DNA of 64,000 nt from Sipunculus nudus (GCA_026874595.1 CM049306.1:46440019-46504018); one strand, 5' to 3'. Shown: positions 14,474 through 26,928, counted from the first letter of the stretch. Notes: generated by a model from the sequence alone, not told the origin. Translations and numbers: made by a program.

Positions 14474-14893
14474 ATTCTTTCTTATCCTTTTCTTTTATCT
14501 CCTGTCTTATCTCTCTCTTTCTCTTCTTCTCTTATCCATCCTCTCTTATCTCCTCTTATCTCTCTCATTCTTTTCTTCTTTTATACTTCCTCTCTTATCT
14601 CTTTCTTATTTCTTTTCTTTCTCTTCTGTATCATTTCTCTCTCATTTTCCCCCTCATTCCCATTGTCTACCCTCCCTTCTTTCCTTTTGACCTCTGTTGT
14701 TATCTGTTTGTCTCTCTCAGTAGCTTTTCCCTTTCACTTTAGCTTTCTCTCTGTTCTTTCTAGCATTCCTCCTTTGCTCTCTTCTCTCTCTGTAATCTTT
14801 TTTTATTGTTTTATTCTAAATTTTACCTCCTCAATCTCCCACATGCATCTCTCTTCTCCATCCTCCCTTCCTCTCCTTCTTGTCTTTTTATGT
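14474..14893 (+). repeat. Polypyrimidine (TC-rich) tract
   Basis: About 420 bases are almost wholly C and T on the + strand, with irregular TCTCTTATC, TTCTTT and CTCTCT motifs. The two long open frames in it (14663-14899 and 14806-15018) are serine/leucine/phenylalanine runs caused by the composition and are not genes. Such tracts can adopt triplex structure; no evidence for use here. Confidence 0.9.
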
Positions 14894-14899
14894 GTGTAA

Positions 14900-17779
14900 G
14901 TGATATGAGGGACAGTTTAAATAATTGTCTTGCAGAATGCCATCAGTTATATAGGCCTTATGACTGTCTAGTCATTTACCCTTATATTTTGATATTTTTT
15001 AACCTGCCAAAGACATGAAAGGTCGAATTCCTGAGAGAAAATTGCATTCACGCTAATTTATTTGTCATTTGTGTTCAGTTTAAACCCTTAAATGATAAAT
15101 TAAGGTTATTAGAAATATTAAATCTGTTTAGAGTCATAATCACCCAAGACAGTTAATCGTTTACAGATGCAAGTAATCTGAAAGGTAAAATTCTGAGAAC
15201 AGTCGCACAAACATTGGTTAAGCAGATGAGCCATTGATGTTTAATTAAGCTTGTTTCTCAAATGTAGGATGGAAAGTGTTATAGCCTTAAAGGTAATCTC
15301 TGATTATATATTTATTATAAAATTGTCATATAAGCATTGTTGAAATAACTTTTATATGCTGGATCTGTATGGATTTAAGCTATTAAAGTCTGAAATTTGA
15401 AAGCAATTATATATTTAGTTGAGTAATATTGCATATGTTAAACTTTAATCCCATCATTCCACCCTGCCCAAGTTATTTGAGTATGTTGATAATTGGTTGA
15501 TTTCTGTCATCATTGATTAAATTGGTTGCATTTTCACATTTAATCCAGGAAAAATATTTTAATCCTATCAGAGATATAAGAAAGACTTGACAAAACGTAG
15601 AGAACAACATTAAAACTGAACCTTTGTAGAGCAAACAAGTGTGAACAACCCAGGCCGCTACCTTGACTTTTTAGACTTAATTTACTAGGTTAACATTTTG
15701 GGTATAATTCTATACAGCAGATTTCATGCTGATATAGAAAGTACATAAAAATATTGATTATTTATTGATCATCATTCTTTTTATTTCTCTCAGTCATAGA
15801 ACATGATTCAATAAACAATATCTACCCTACTATTTGGAATGATTGCCTTTATGTTCTTTATCATGCAGATGAAACTTTGTCCTTGGTAATAGTAAAGGTG
15901 CACACTCTGTTGCAGTGCTGTCCAGATGTTACATGGATAATTCATTGACATTGGATGAAATCATTCACTTTTAAGTTAGTGGGACCATTAAAATATTTTA
16001 TGGCAATCTGTTGCTGAGAATTATGGTTTGTGAAAGTTAAATGTCCTTGTTATTGCAGCTGAAAGTAATTATTTGTTAATTTGGATGATTTATCTCATTG
16101 GGCAGCTTGATGATGGCTGATTAATGGACCTCAGTAATGCACATTTTAGAGAGCTTTACAGGATGTTTAGAGCTATTGATTTTTGATGGTCAGCTTATGA
16201 TGACTATGTCATTTTTATGGCCAGAGCTGGTCGGCAGCTGTTCTGACAGAAGTCAGTTTATAATTTTACAAATGTCTGTCCTTCAGTCTCTACCGTAGAT
16301 TTTATTATTATATAATCCTGGAAATGCTGATAATTCACATTGGCAGTGGGCCAGGAATTTTTTGTTGGGTTCTTTTTTATCTGCCTTGGAAAATACCAGA
16401 GTAACTTTATTATTAAAAAAGATAATAATATTCAGGTTATTGGATTGAATTGACATGTATGTATAATATATATAACTATTGTGTACAATAGTAAAGTCTT
16501 AGAGGAAACATTGATTTTTTTTTGGCTTTTCAGTTCTGTAATTTCTTTAATGTAATTTTAATTAAATGCATATTTAATTGAAATGCCTTCTTTACCCAAA
16601 GAATTTTCTTGTGGTACACATTCTACATATACTTTGTATTTTATTTTATTTTAATCTTTAAATTAAATTGTTAGGGATTTGAAAAATCCACAGTTAAAAC
16701 ATATATTTTATTTAATTATTAAATTAAAAAATCATATTTAGATGTAATTCAAATTGTTTAATTTAAATATTAAATATTTGTGTAAATAATTAAAAATAAA
16801 TGGTTAATAAATTCTCTCTTATGCAGTGGCAAAGTTACATCAGGGTTTGACAATATCTCAGATAGTTCATTGTCTATTGCTACAGTTTTTGGTAACATTT
16901 TTGAATGATTAAAAATGTCGTAATGGAGTTCACACATGGCTGACCACTTGAAAATTGAGAATTTGCCAGTCTATGGATATGAAATAGAAGGATGAATGCT
17001 CAGTTCCAAGGCAGCCATAGTTCACCCTGATGACCTGTGTGATTTGTTACTGCACAGTGTTTACTGGCAGTTTGGTATGGCCGGTTCCCAGGGGGGATTT
17101 CCTCGTTAGTGCACTTCACTTCGGCTCTGACACTGCTCCTGCCGCTCATGTATAAACAATATCCTCACGTCAACTCTGAAAGAACAAAATTCTCTTATAC
17201 CCTCTCGCTCACAGCAAATAGTATTGACCAGTATTGGGACTCTGTCAGTTCTTGTGATGCTGATATTACAAGATTTATTATTTAAATCTACCTTCAGTTA
17301 CTCATTACCAACGTGATTTTCATAACATCAGTCCAAGGATTGATGGATTAGTGACCTTTCTGTTTCTTTGTTTACTTTATGTTACACAAAACATACTGCT
17401 TAGTTGTGCTCAAAAATTTGTTTCGATTGAAGAATTCTATTTGGATAAGATTCAGAACCATATGATGTTTCTTGTTTTTGGGATTACCCCTCTCCACCCG
17501 TTAGTTTTGCTTCCTAAGCAAAGTACCTACCCTCTCCTGAAGATAATAACCAGGTTTTATTGTGTTATAAGGTTTTCTTATCTGGTGCAGGATGCATGGA
17601 AAAGAAAATCACAGTTTTTCTGGGATTCTGAATAATGTGGGTACAAGTGTCTGGTGGAATATTGAATTTAATATTTTCTTGTTATATTTAAAGAGTTACC
17701 TGTGTCTTGGAAATATGCTTTAAGGGTCCTCTGTTAAATTGATAGGGCTATTTTCCTGCTGTCCTGTATGTTTTTCGTC
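14900..17779. other. Non-coding stretch, nothing recognised
   Basis: AT-rich sequence, with a very AT-rich core at about 16620-16800 ('tttatttaattattaaatta'). No exon that could supply the missing N-terminal part of the Rab GAP was found. Confidence 0.5.
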
Positions 17780-18269
17780 AATTTTAGAAGGACCTTTTTG
17801 GAATGGACATATACTTAATCTATTCAGTGGCTCTGCTCATTTCCTTTCTGATATTACAGAGATCAGTTGCATTTAAATGTACACTACTTCAGCCCAGAGT
17901 GTCTAAAGGTTTTCTTTGTATTAATTGGTACAGGGATGGACCTGGTAATGAAAAAAACTACTTCAGTCCAGAGGTTCTCACTGTTTCCTCAGTATTGTCA
18001 TAAGAATTGACATTGTATTGATGTTTACCATTTCAGTCCAGATGATTTTTGTGTTCTTAGTACTGTTACAGGTATTGACATTCATTATTTCAATCCCGAG
18101 TTTCTGTATGTTTTCTCTTGTGCCATTACAGGGATTGACATGGTTTTGATAAACACTTCTTTAGTTCAGAGTTTCTGTATGTTTTCCCTTTGTTGTTACA
18201 GGGATTGACATGGTTTTGATAAACACTACTTCCATCCAGAGTTTCTATGTTTTCTTTGTGTTCTTACAG
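17780..18269 (+). repeat. ~70-bp minisatellite repeating a splice acceptor
   Basis: About seven diverged units abut the first visible exon. Each has a polypyrimidine stretch, an acag/acagg step and an (a/g)ttgaca-like start, then 'acttc..tcCAGAGtttct' text. CAG triplets in the acceptor position end at about 17859, 17933, 18071, 18131, 18201 and 18269, the last being the real acceptor. A further degenerate unit lies near 18005. The units at 18131 and 18201 share GGGATTGACATGGTTTTGAT. Spacing is about 60 to 74 bases. The exon's first codons (GGATTGATACACGG) look like the last unit diverging into coding sequence. The left boundary is approximate. Confidence 0.75.
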
Positions 18270-18400
18270 GGATTGATACACGGATGAAGTTCAGCATCGA
18301 GCCCTTGCTCCCAGGGGATGACGCCTTTCAGCAGTGGTTAGACGCCATGAAAGCTGTGGCTCGCCTGCCACTGGGCATCCCAGCAGAATTCAGGAAAAGG
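18270..18400 (+). CDS. TBC1D30: TBC1D30-like Rab GAP, first visible coding exon (start of TBC domain)
   Basis: This exon encodes 43 complete codons after a split codon: IDTRMKFSIEPLL, then FQQWLDAMKAVARLPLGIP and EFRKR. This matches the segment leading into the TBC domain of TBC1D30, with the GIP..-R entry motif of TBC domains. The acceptor is ttcttacag and the donor AGG|gtaagt. The first two bases complete a codon begun in an upstream exon, so this is not the first coding exon, although it holds an in-frame ATG at 18284. TBC1D30 proteins are Rab GTPase-activating proteins, reported to act on Rab8-type GTPases in primary cilium formation. The exon begins exactly at the end of a ~70-bp minisatellite whose units repeat the acceptor. 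The assignment rests on similarity across all nine exons together. Confidence 0.93.
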
Positions 18401-19540
18401 GTAAGTCAGTCGATGGATTACTCAGTCTGCATTTTCCCCGCCTGAGGAAGTACACCCAATATTTTTTCAAACTTAACTTATATATGACTCATCACTTAAG
18501 TAAGAACAGTGAGGATTTTTGGGTCCAACGGTCAAAAGTCACAGGACTCATTTCTTTAAAAAGAATGCATATGCATTTGAAGCCAAACTTTTCATCCCAA
18601 ACCTTCCATCTTCCAGATATTGCTAACCTGCCAATATGGGAAGATTCTGTTCAATTTTGGGGTCAAAGGTCAAGGTCACAGTACCCACTTATTTAGAAAG
18701 ATTGTGGATGCATTTTAAGCCAACCTTTTCATCCAAAACCTTCCATCTTGCACATATAGCTGAGCTACCAATAGGGGAAGAAATTGATTGATTTGGGGGT
18801 CACAAGGTCAAAGGTCATCATCACAGGGGCCCCATCCGTCCACATATTTGTTTCTGGATAATAACTCCAGTTTGGATTGACATATTGGTTTCAATTTTGA
18901 TTTATATATGACCCACCAATAATGTAAGAACCCTTTTGATTTTGGGGTCATAAGGCCAAAGGTCTAGGTCACAGATTGTTGATGTATTTTTAGCCAAACT
19001 TTCTGTCCCAAACATTCTATCTTCCAGATGTTGCTCACCTGCCAATAGTGGAAGTAACTTATGGATATTGGGGTCACAAGGTCAAGGTCATGGGGGCCAT
19101 CAATCCACATATTAGTTTCCAGATGATAACACCAGTTTGGTTTGAAATATTGGTTTCAAACTTGGCTTATATATGGCCCACCACTAAAGTAAGAACTGTT
19201 GATTCTGGGGTCATGAGATCAGAGGTCAAGGTCACAGGACCCATTACTTTAGAAAGATTGTGGATGCAATTTAAGCCAAACTTTTCTCCTCAATCCTTCC
19301 ATCATCAACATGTGGTGCACCTGCCAATAGGGGAAGTTTTTTTACTTTTGATTTTGGGGTCATAAGGTCAAGGGTTAAGGTCACAGGGCCCATCCATTTC
19401 AAATTAGTTAATGGATGCTAACTCCAGTTTGGGTAGACAGGTTCGCTTCAAACTGATTACAGGACCAATATATTGGAAAACCTCATAAACATATATCCGT
19501 ATAGACAAATGCAGCTGAGCGTCGAGACCCATGGGTCCCT
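18401..19540 (+). repeat. Tandem repeat element with 'ggtcaaggtcacag' units
   Basis: It lies directly behind the exon at 18270. About three diverged units share 'cttatatatg(a/g)cccaccact', 'ttttggggtcaaaggtcaag', 'gattgtggatgcattttaag' and 'cctgccaataggggaag'. It ends with CAGCTGAGCG and the palindrome GACCCATGGGTC at 19526-19537. Several half-sites of nuclear-receptor type occur: GGGTCAAAGGTCA at 18660, AGGTCAAAGGTCA at 18805, AGGTCAAGGTCA at 18667, 19079 and 19223. Open frames at 18334, 19048 and elsewhere are shadows. Confidence 0.72.
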
Positions 19541-20556
19541 AGTTGTGTTTCAAAGATTCACAGTAATCTTAGGCAAACCCGCCCAGTAAGAACTGTTGAA
19601 AATGTTGTATTTAAGATACAACAAAAACTGAAAAAGATATTGCCTGTATTGTAAATGTAAAGAGTGTCAGATTTTGTTGCAAAAAAATGTCTAACATAAA
19701 TGTAAGCAGGTACAGGCTAAACCTGAAAAAAAGATAAAATGTTTGATGGACAAAAAAGGGTACGTGTTTACCAGATGACCTTGCTGTGAGGTCATATTGA
19801 CATTGGGACAACTTAATAATGTGCATGAATGTAGATTTAAGCTGACCACAGTATGAAGTGACCTTGGATTAAAGTTGATTTCACCTGTGAGCAGGAGAGC
19901 AAGATGACCTTGGTAGAATGGGACCTTGGTTCTAGTTGCCAATACCAACAAAACCTGATTGCAACACCTGCCCTCAATCTATGAGAACCTCATTGTCAGG
20001 TTCTTATTGATCTTGGGGCCTCAGGAAATCAGGAAATGGCTGGTTTCTGAGGAAGTGTATCCAGTGGTGCTAAAAGGAATTTTGTTCATCAAAATCCTAT
20101 TAATTGCTGCACCCCAGAAATGTTTGACTCAGCTGCAATTATTTTCTGATTATTACATGCGTAGGCCTTATTGATTATGGTATACTTCATTACTCAAAGG
20201 GATTCATGATTACTTTATTAGCTCTCTGCCGTAATCTCCGTTGGCTATTGGCTACAAGCCTTGCTCCTGACTTGTGTAATGCTGTGGTGTTTGTGGTGAA
20301 GCATATATCATCTCAGATTATAAATCTTATGATCAAAAAAGTTTATTAAGTATTCATATCATATGAAAAAGTATTAAAAAAAAGGCATTAATAAATGTTT
20401 GTCCCCTCATGTTCTTTCATCAGAGAAATCTTTTATTATCCTGATTGGGGTAAATGCAGCTTAGTATGTGGGTGGGCTCTTTGTTTAAAGTGAGGCTTAT
20501 GTCTATCCTATCTTGGCAGAATATGGAGGACTCCTTGGGTGAAATTATATTGGAAG
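19541..20556. other. Intronic stretch, nothing recognised
   Basis: AT-rich sequence without repeat or exon signal; short open frames on both strands lack domains. Confidence 0.55.
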
Positions 20557-20560
20557 TTAT

Positions 20561-21570
20561 CAGTCGATCCGCGCGGTGTTCATTAACATATTTAAATGAG
20601 CTTTGGTGTTTGAATAAAATGCACGCCATCTACCGGTTAAGTTCATCCATGCGACCGTTAATAAATTTTATACAACAGTTATTCTGTCAAAATAATGCAG
20701 TGTATATGCCTTTCCTTGACTAACATCACACATTTTACACAAATTCAGCCAAATAATTACTTAATATTGATTATAAAGTGAGATTAACCGAAGAATCCAT
20801 GGATCTGGCTTCCGCTTGATAGTCACTGACAGGACCCATTTCATATGCTAGAAAAGTTTGCCGTAACAAATTTCTTGATATTCTTTATGTAAAGTGAAGT
20901 AGGAATCTTTCAAGATTCATTTCCCAAAGTACTGTCAAATTCAAAATAGAACTTCCTGTTTTTCTAGTGCTGTTTCTGTGCATTGTCAAGCGGGCCCAAT
21001 CTGCCACTTTGCACCTGCGCTGTCCGGGTACACTTGCACTTGTGATGTCACTCACTTGCGAGTTTCTGAACACAGAAAACCATGTTGACATCCATTGAAG
21101 TGAGGCCTTTGGAACCCTGCTTACAAAAATGTGACAGAAAATGTTGCCAGATGACCAAAATATGTGAAATTCTTAATTTCAGAACATTTTTTGTGCTCTA
21201 GTGTTCTGTAATGGTTCCATCTGTGTCAAAAGCCGATTCAACAAGTATATCATGTTTCAACACACGCAAAATGCATCTCTTCTCGTCAAACTGATGCAGT
21301 CCTGTGGCGTTTGTTTTCCAAAAGTCAGATGACCAATAACGTGATTTGTGGGTTTAGTCATTGCTTACAGATTTTAGGAAATTTGTTTCAATGCTCATTA
21401 AGCATATAGATACCACTGTGTACACAGGAATGGGCTTTAAACTAGGGGTCGATTGATATTTACAGAAAAACAATCGGTCATGTTACTTTCAAGTTTTAGA
21501 AGCAGGTGGCGCGTCACAGCACAGGCAATGTAAACAAAGCACACGTGGAGTTCACCGCGCGGATCGACTG
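20561..21570. mobile_element. 1,010-bp inverted-repeat DNA transposon, TTAT flanks
   Basis: It starts CAGTCGATCCGCGCGGTG at 20561 and ends with the exact reverse complement of that 18-mer at 21553-21570. TTAT stands on both sides (20557-20560 and 21571-21574), suggesting a 4-bp target duplication. The interior is less AT-rich near the ends ('aggtggcgcgtcacagcaca') and has no transposase reading frame, so it is a non-autonomous copy. Superfamily is unresolved: the CAG start recalls hAT, but an 8-bp duplication is absent. Confidence 0.75.
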
Positions 21571-21574
21571 TTAT

Positions 21575-23490
21575 AGAGCATGTTTTCTAAGTCTGAGGAA
21601 AACAGAACTAGGAAGAAGTAAAGAGGGGAATTAATAAGAGAAATAAAACTTGCTGTCTGAGGAATGTTTCCAAGAGATTATCAGCCAATGTTTAACAATC
21701 TATTATCAAGGAAATATTGATATTTGTTACGCATGAAATTCAATAAGATTTAAATATAGTAATGGGAAGTTACTAACCTGGGCCTGGATGTTGCATACTG
21801 AGTTTTCAAGGACTTATATACACTTCCCTCTGTCAGCCCTGTTTGAACACATGTATGTTAAGATGATGTCATATGTCTATTTGTCTGGCTTAATAAATTT
21901 TAATGATTTTAAAGAAATGGCAATACTCAGTGAATAAGGATTGTAAAATAAACTTGAACATCATTTTGTCCAGGGTACAAAAGAAACTTAAGGGGGCAAG
22001 ACTAGTAGCTTATGAATTAAGATTCAGACAGAGTGCATCATAGAGGATAATCAGGAGATGCCCTGACTGACTTGGCCCAAAAAATAAAATACATGTTCCT
22101 GCTGGTACAATCAGCCCTCTGATAGTGCAGCCTTGTTAAGGTAAACAGACACATCTGAACTGTGTTTTCCAACACACAAGAGCCACAACAAGCAGTTTAA
22201 CAGCCATTTGTAAGGTAGTGATACTGTGTGCTGGGATGGTTTTGCTGTAGTGTGAAGAATAGGCATCATATTGCTCCTGATTATGTCCCTTTAATTGTTT
22301 GATATATACTGTCAGTAAAACAGCCTAACCATACCCCATTTTTATGCCATGGGTTTTCAAGTGTAATGAATGTGGCTTTAGAATGAGAGAAGCCAAGCTT
22401 TGGTAAACTAACTATAATTCAGCATCACTGAGGCAGAGACTTCTTTTATCATATTGGTAGTCCTTGTCCCAAACGCTGTGACAAATACCCCTTTCACCCG
22501 TGCAGCAAATGTACACATTTTTAGAACCAGTGTCAAAATTGTTGTAGCTCACACACCAATGCAAAAATTTTCCATGGGGCCACCATTTGTAGACAGGCAG
22601 AAATTCCAAAACTAGACTCAACCAAGGTATGCATAAGAGCAATCACTGACCCAAATTTGAATGAAAGCAGATAATAAGTAGGAAAGTTTTTGCACTGGAA
22701 CGAAAACCTGACAGATAGATAGACAGTGGGACAGACAGACAAAAATCCAAATCAATCTCGGAACAGTAAACAGAATTCTACTCATAAGGCAGACGAATAG
22801 CTGACTTTAGGGTTATGTGATACACCAGGTTAATAGTCCAAGCACAGCACTTAACTAGTGCAAGATCCAATCAAAATCATTGCATGACTCATTTTACTAT
22901 GGCAATCACAAACACTTGGAAATCTTCATACAATCAGAGCCTGCATGGCAGCCTGTTAACTCTACTTGTGTTTGGTCATTTGGTAAAGTTGCCATGGTTA
23001 CCAGTATTTCCTTGTCGCCTTGAAATGTCATGCACACACTTTGGAAAAGTTCAACAAGGAAGCATCGGTGGATTATCCTTCTTGTTAGGTGTCCTGTCGT
23101 AATGCCAAGGGTCATAGCCATCTGTTTGTTCTTCCAATTATGTCTGCCATCTTTAATGTCAAGTGCCTATAACCCCAACTGTGGAAGGAACTCCTTTGAT
23201 ATGCCTGTTTATGTTGTGACAGAGTAACTGGTGAGAGCCATATATGGGCTAGTAGATTTGAAAGTAACAGCACTGAATCCCTTTTATCCTGTGTCTGTCT
23301 TTTCTACTGAATCAATCATTGATCTTTCCACTACACAAGGAAAGAAAAAGAGAAAGAAAAAAGTCTTTGGTATCAGCACTTAGACAAGCAATTATCGGAT
23401 TATGGAAAAAATATGATTTTCTGATTATTGATTAGATAATATGCTGTAGAAGATGGGTTTAAAATCTTTTTTTAGTGAACCTGTGAGCTT
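21575..23490. other. Intronic stretch, nothing recognised
   Basis: No exon or transposon end seen. A small GATAGATAGACAG / GGGACAGACAGAC run stands at about 22712-22740. Confidence 0.5.
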
Positions 23491-24919
23491 ATGCGATGGC
23501 ACGGCAACGTCCATCAGCTGTCCACCGTCCAAGACTGGCTGTCTGCCTCCATGGCTGTAAGTCAGAAACAGTCGGAGCTAGCAGCTCCAAAATTACATGT
23601 TAGAATTAGTCACATGTGAATCTTGATGCCCTAGAGCTTATTATTCGGTATCTGCATTAATTTAGATTTATAGAGAAAAAGCTTAAAAATCTTCTTCTCT
23701 GAAACTGTCTAGCTGAATTGTCCAATATTTCACAGAAATGTTCCCTGGAACAATCTCTCTCAAGTTTGTTCAAATGGTTCTAGTTCAGTGATTTTTGACT
23801 GAGTTACAGGAAGTTGAATTTAGTCATTTGCAAGCTAAAATTACAATCTCAGAAACGGCTGGAGCTATCATCATCACATTTTATGTTTATGTTGGTCACT
23901 TGAGTCATATCTGAAATTGAAGTATTGGTGGTGCCACCTGAATTGGTCTTTTTGTACGGGGGTCAACGGTGTCCGAAGCATACAGAGGACTACAAAAAAT
24001 TTCTTCTCTTAAAGCTTAAAGCCAAATTGTTTAATATTGCACAGAAATGCTCTTAGGGTAGTGCTTTCTTAAGTTTGTTCAAATGGTCTCTGTTCAGTGA
24101 TTTTTGGCTTAGTTATGGGAAGCTGAATATAGTCAAATGTTATACCAGCCCATTTCTGCTTAGTGGATACAAAGATCTTCTTCCCAAAAACCACTGGGTC
24201 AAATTCTTTAATCTCACACATGAATGATCCTTAGATATTGATCATTCAGATTTGTTCAAATGGTTTTGATTTAGTCATTTTCCTAGATTTTATACAGGAA
24301 AGTTAAAAAAGATTTAAAAATCTTCTTCTCTGAAAATATCCAGCCAAATTGTCCAATATTTCACAGAAATGATCCCTAGAACAATCGATCTCTTGCAAAT
24401 TTGTATGAATGGCTCCAGTTCGTTGATTTTTGGCCGAGTTACAGCAGGTTTAATTTAGTCATTTGTGCAAAAAAGCATACTAAAATTAAAATCTCAGAAA
24501 CAGCTGGAGCTGTCATCGCCAAATCATATGCCAATGTTTGTCACATGAGATATCTGAATTTGAGGTGTTTGTGCTGCCGCCTACATTGATCTGTTTTTTT
24601 ACAAGCAAAAATGTAAGTTTAGACTCTTCTAGCTTATACACTTTTTTTTTTAAGAAACTGTTAAGCTGATTGGTTTAAACTTTACAAGAATTGTTCTATC
24701 ATATTGTTCTGTCGGTTTATAAGAATAAGAGGGTAAATGCAGCTTTAAAAATGCAGTGTAGCCAATTGAAAAAGGCTTTCAGGGTTTGAAAACAGATTTG
24801 TCAGCTTGGCAAGTGTCTATATGTCAAGTCAAGAAGTCAATCAGTGCACCCAGGTGCAGTCCAGACATCACCATGGCAACTGTCCTGGCTCTGCCTGGTG
24901 TTCAGATACAGTGTAGATG

Positions 24920-24949
24920 TCTAGACGATGTGTCTAGACATCGTCTAGA
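24920..24949. repeat. Near-palindrome of TCTAGA words
   Basis: TCTAGACGATGT (24920-24931) and ACATCGTCTAGA (24938-24949) are exact reverse complements around GTCTAG. A further GATGTCTAGA follows. TCTAGA or its core occurs four times in about 45 bases. Confidence 0.85.
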
Positions 24950-25055
24950 TGTCTAGAACCTGCCAACTGTTAGATTTTACAATATGTCATGTTACGCTTT
25001 GTATCTATAAATAACTTTGGCAGACTGCCAACCATTTCAGATTTGCCAACAGCTC

Positions 25056-25109
25056 AAGTTTCAGTCTGTAAGAACCAGTGGTAAGTTTCAGTCTGTAAGA
25101 GCCAGTGGT
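25056..25109 (+). repeat. 27-bp tandem duplication
   Basis: The text 'aagtttcagtctgtaaga' with '(a/g)ccagtggt' occurs twice, at 25056 and 25083, with one or two differences. Confidence 0.85.
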
Positions 25110-25330
25110 GCGGTTACATTTGGCACATAAGGTACCCTTGACATGGGGGAAAGCATTGCCAGGATGCATGAATAGATGTGACTCAATACCAAGGCTAAAA
25201 GAGGAACTTGTTCTAAGGTTTTATAGGGTAAAAGCTAAAAAATGCTAAAACATTTTAAAATATTCTTCTCCGAAACCATTCTGCCAGATTGTCCGTTCAT
25301 CTGTCCCAATGTCCCTCCCTGGCAAAAAGA

Positions 25331-26928
25331 ACATTTCAGAAATATCTCGACTGAAACATCCTAGTTTTAAATGTCCTAGTCCGCATAATGACTAAGGTAT
25401 ATATGCAGGACATGAAAGGATCAATATTAAATTTTAAAAATAAACATTCATAATCCTAAACTTTGCACAGGTTTGCATTAGGCCTGTAGGCCTTGTTTTT
25501 AATTTCCCTTTTATTCAGGATAACCAGAGAGTGATCTGATCAATTCATTTAATTTGCTTAACATATATATACTTTTTCATAGAGACAGGTATCTGTAATA
25601 TGGTTTGACCAGCACTTCTATTTTGATAAACGTGTAAATAGTTGAACTTGAAACATAAATTAGGGGCCTTGACAGCCAAGGGGTTAAACTCTCAGCCCTC
25701 TCCACTGGTGACCCATCCCCTACATGGCTATGAGAGTGGGTTGTAATGGGCTGTCTTAGTTCGGTTGTTTTCTCCAGGTTCTATAGTTTCAACCACCTCC
25801 AAACACATTGGTTCACCAATAACTGTGCCATGGAGAGTGTCTGTATTAGTTTTAATAACTATCTGTACAATCCATGTAAAATAAATTTGTAATTTTATAT
25901 ATCTTTATGTTGCTTGGCCTGATGCATGTGTCACTTTTCATCCCATTTAAAACCAATTCTTTAGATATATTCCACACCTCCATGGTGGAGAATGATATAT
26001 TATGGTAAATTTGAAGAGAAATGTATTTATTGTCAAATAAAGTTATATTGATCACAAGAAGTTTAAGGTAAAAGTATCATATTTCTGACAAAGCATCTTG
26101 TGAACATAAGTTTATACATTATTACCTTGACCATTTAGGGGGGGTTATGTTTTTGTTTGCATTGGTTTATCTGTTTGTTTGTCTTGGTAGCAATATTACT
26201 AAAAAGTAATTGACAGATTTGATGAAATTTTCAAGATAGCTCGGCAGGGATAAAAGTAATGATCGATTAAATTTTGGGAGTGATCCAGATAACCACCTGC
26301 ATCAAGGAATTTTTTAAGGAAAAATGCTGCATTTCTAGCAGTGCCATATATCAGAGGTCTCCATTCTCTGAATGCTTTTCTTATTGTTTATGGGGAGAAT
26401 GCTGTTTTTTGCAGACACTTGAGAACCGGTTAACTTTCTCTTTCTGAACTGGTGAAACACTCATTGGGAGAAGAATATGCACTAAATCACAGATTAACCA
26501 CTCCAAAATCATTGCCGATTCAGGAAATAGTAATATATGGAACTGGGAACTTGAATAACCACAAATGCATCATTCCAACCAGAATGGTGGGAAAATATAA
26601 GTAGTGCCCCGTAATCAGTTTATGGCACAAGAGGATTTGAGATAAAGCTTAACAAGAAGAATTTCAATAATGTTTCATCAGTGAAAAGCAGACCACAGAG
26701 CTCACAGAATGATGTGCTGAGCTCTCCCTGGTTCTCTGTATCACCCTAAATCAATACTGACGAGCTCCTCTCCAGATTCTAAAATAGACCATTCATTATG
26801 GACCCAGTATCTTTTATAAGCAAGTGGACTGCAGAGGACAGTTCAGCCAGCCTGGGACAGAATTAGATCTGACAGGCCTCATTATTTTAACCCTTTCTAA
26901 TTGTGTGTCTGTCTTTCTCTTTCTTTAT
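25331..26928. other. Intronic stretch, nothing recognised
   Basis: No exon, RNA gene or transposon end seen. 25665-25810 ('ggggccttgacagccaaggg' on) has a SINE-like feel but no clear B box. Confidence 0.45.

Larger units (their letters stand above)
23490..25330 (+). mobile_element. Composite tandem-repeat element, family E, copy 1
   Basis: Units of about 300 bases repeat 'aatcttcttctctgaaa', 'ccaatatttcacagaaatg', 'aagtttgttcaaatggttc', 'gatttttgg.tgagttacag' and 'gctggagct.tcatc..caaa' near 23680, 24000, 24180 and 24320. Behind them (24740-25110) follow 'ggcagactgccaaccatttc' and a CAGTCTGTAAGA duplication, then a last remnant of the first motif at 25220-25290. The same blocks in the same order lie at 53780-55470. 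No coding capacity is visible. Confidence 0.68.

Noticed and set aside
14663-15018. Two overlapping serine/leucine-rich open frames
   Set aside because: They are produced by the polypyrimidine tract and would encode only low-complexity residues.
158-17779. A first coding exon of the Rab GAP
   Set aside because: I looked for a coding block ending in a phase that fits the split codon at 18270, with family-like text and a donor. None was convincing, so the exon is probably left of the window.
18334-18696. 120-residue open frame across the first exon
   Set aside because: It reads the exon in another frame and runs on into transposon repeats; the true frame is fixed by joining to the next exons.
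25665-25810. Another SINE
   Set aside because: A-box-like text is present but no B box at the right spacing.
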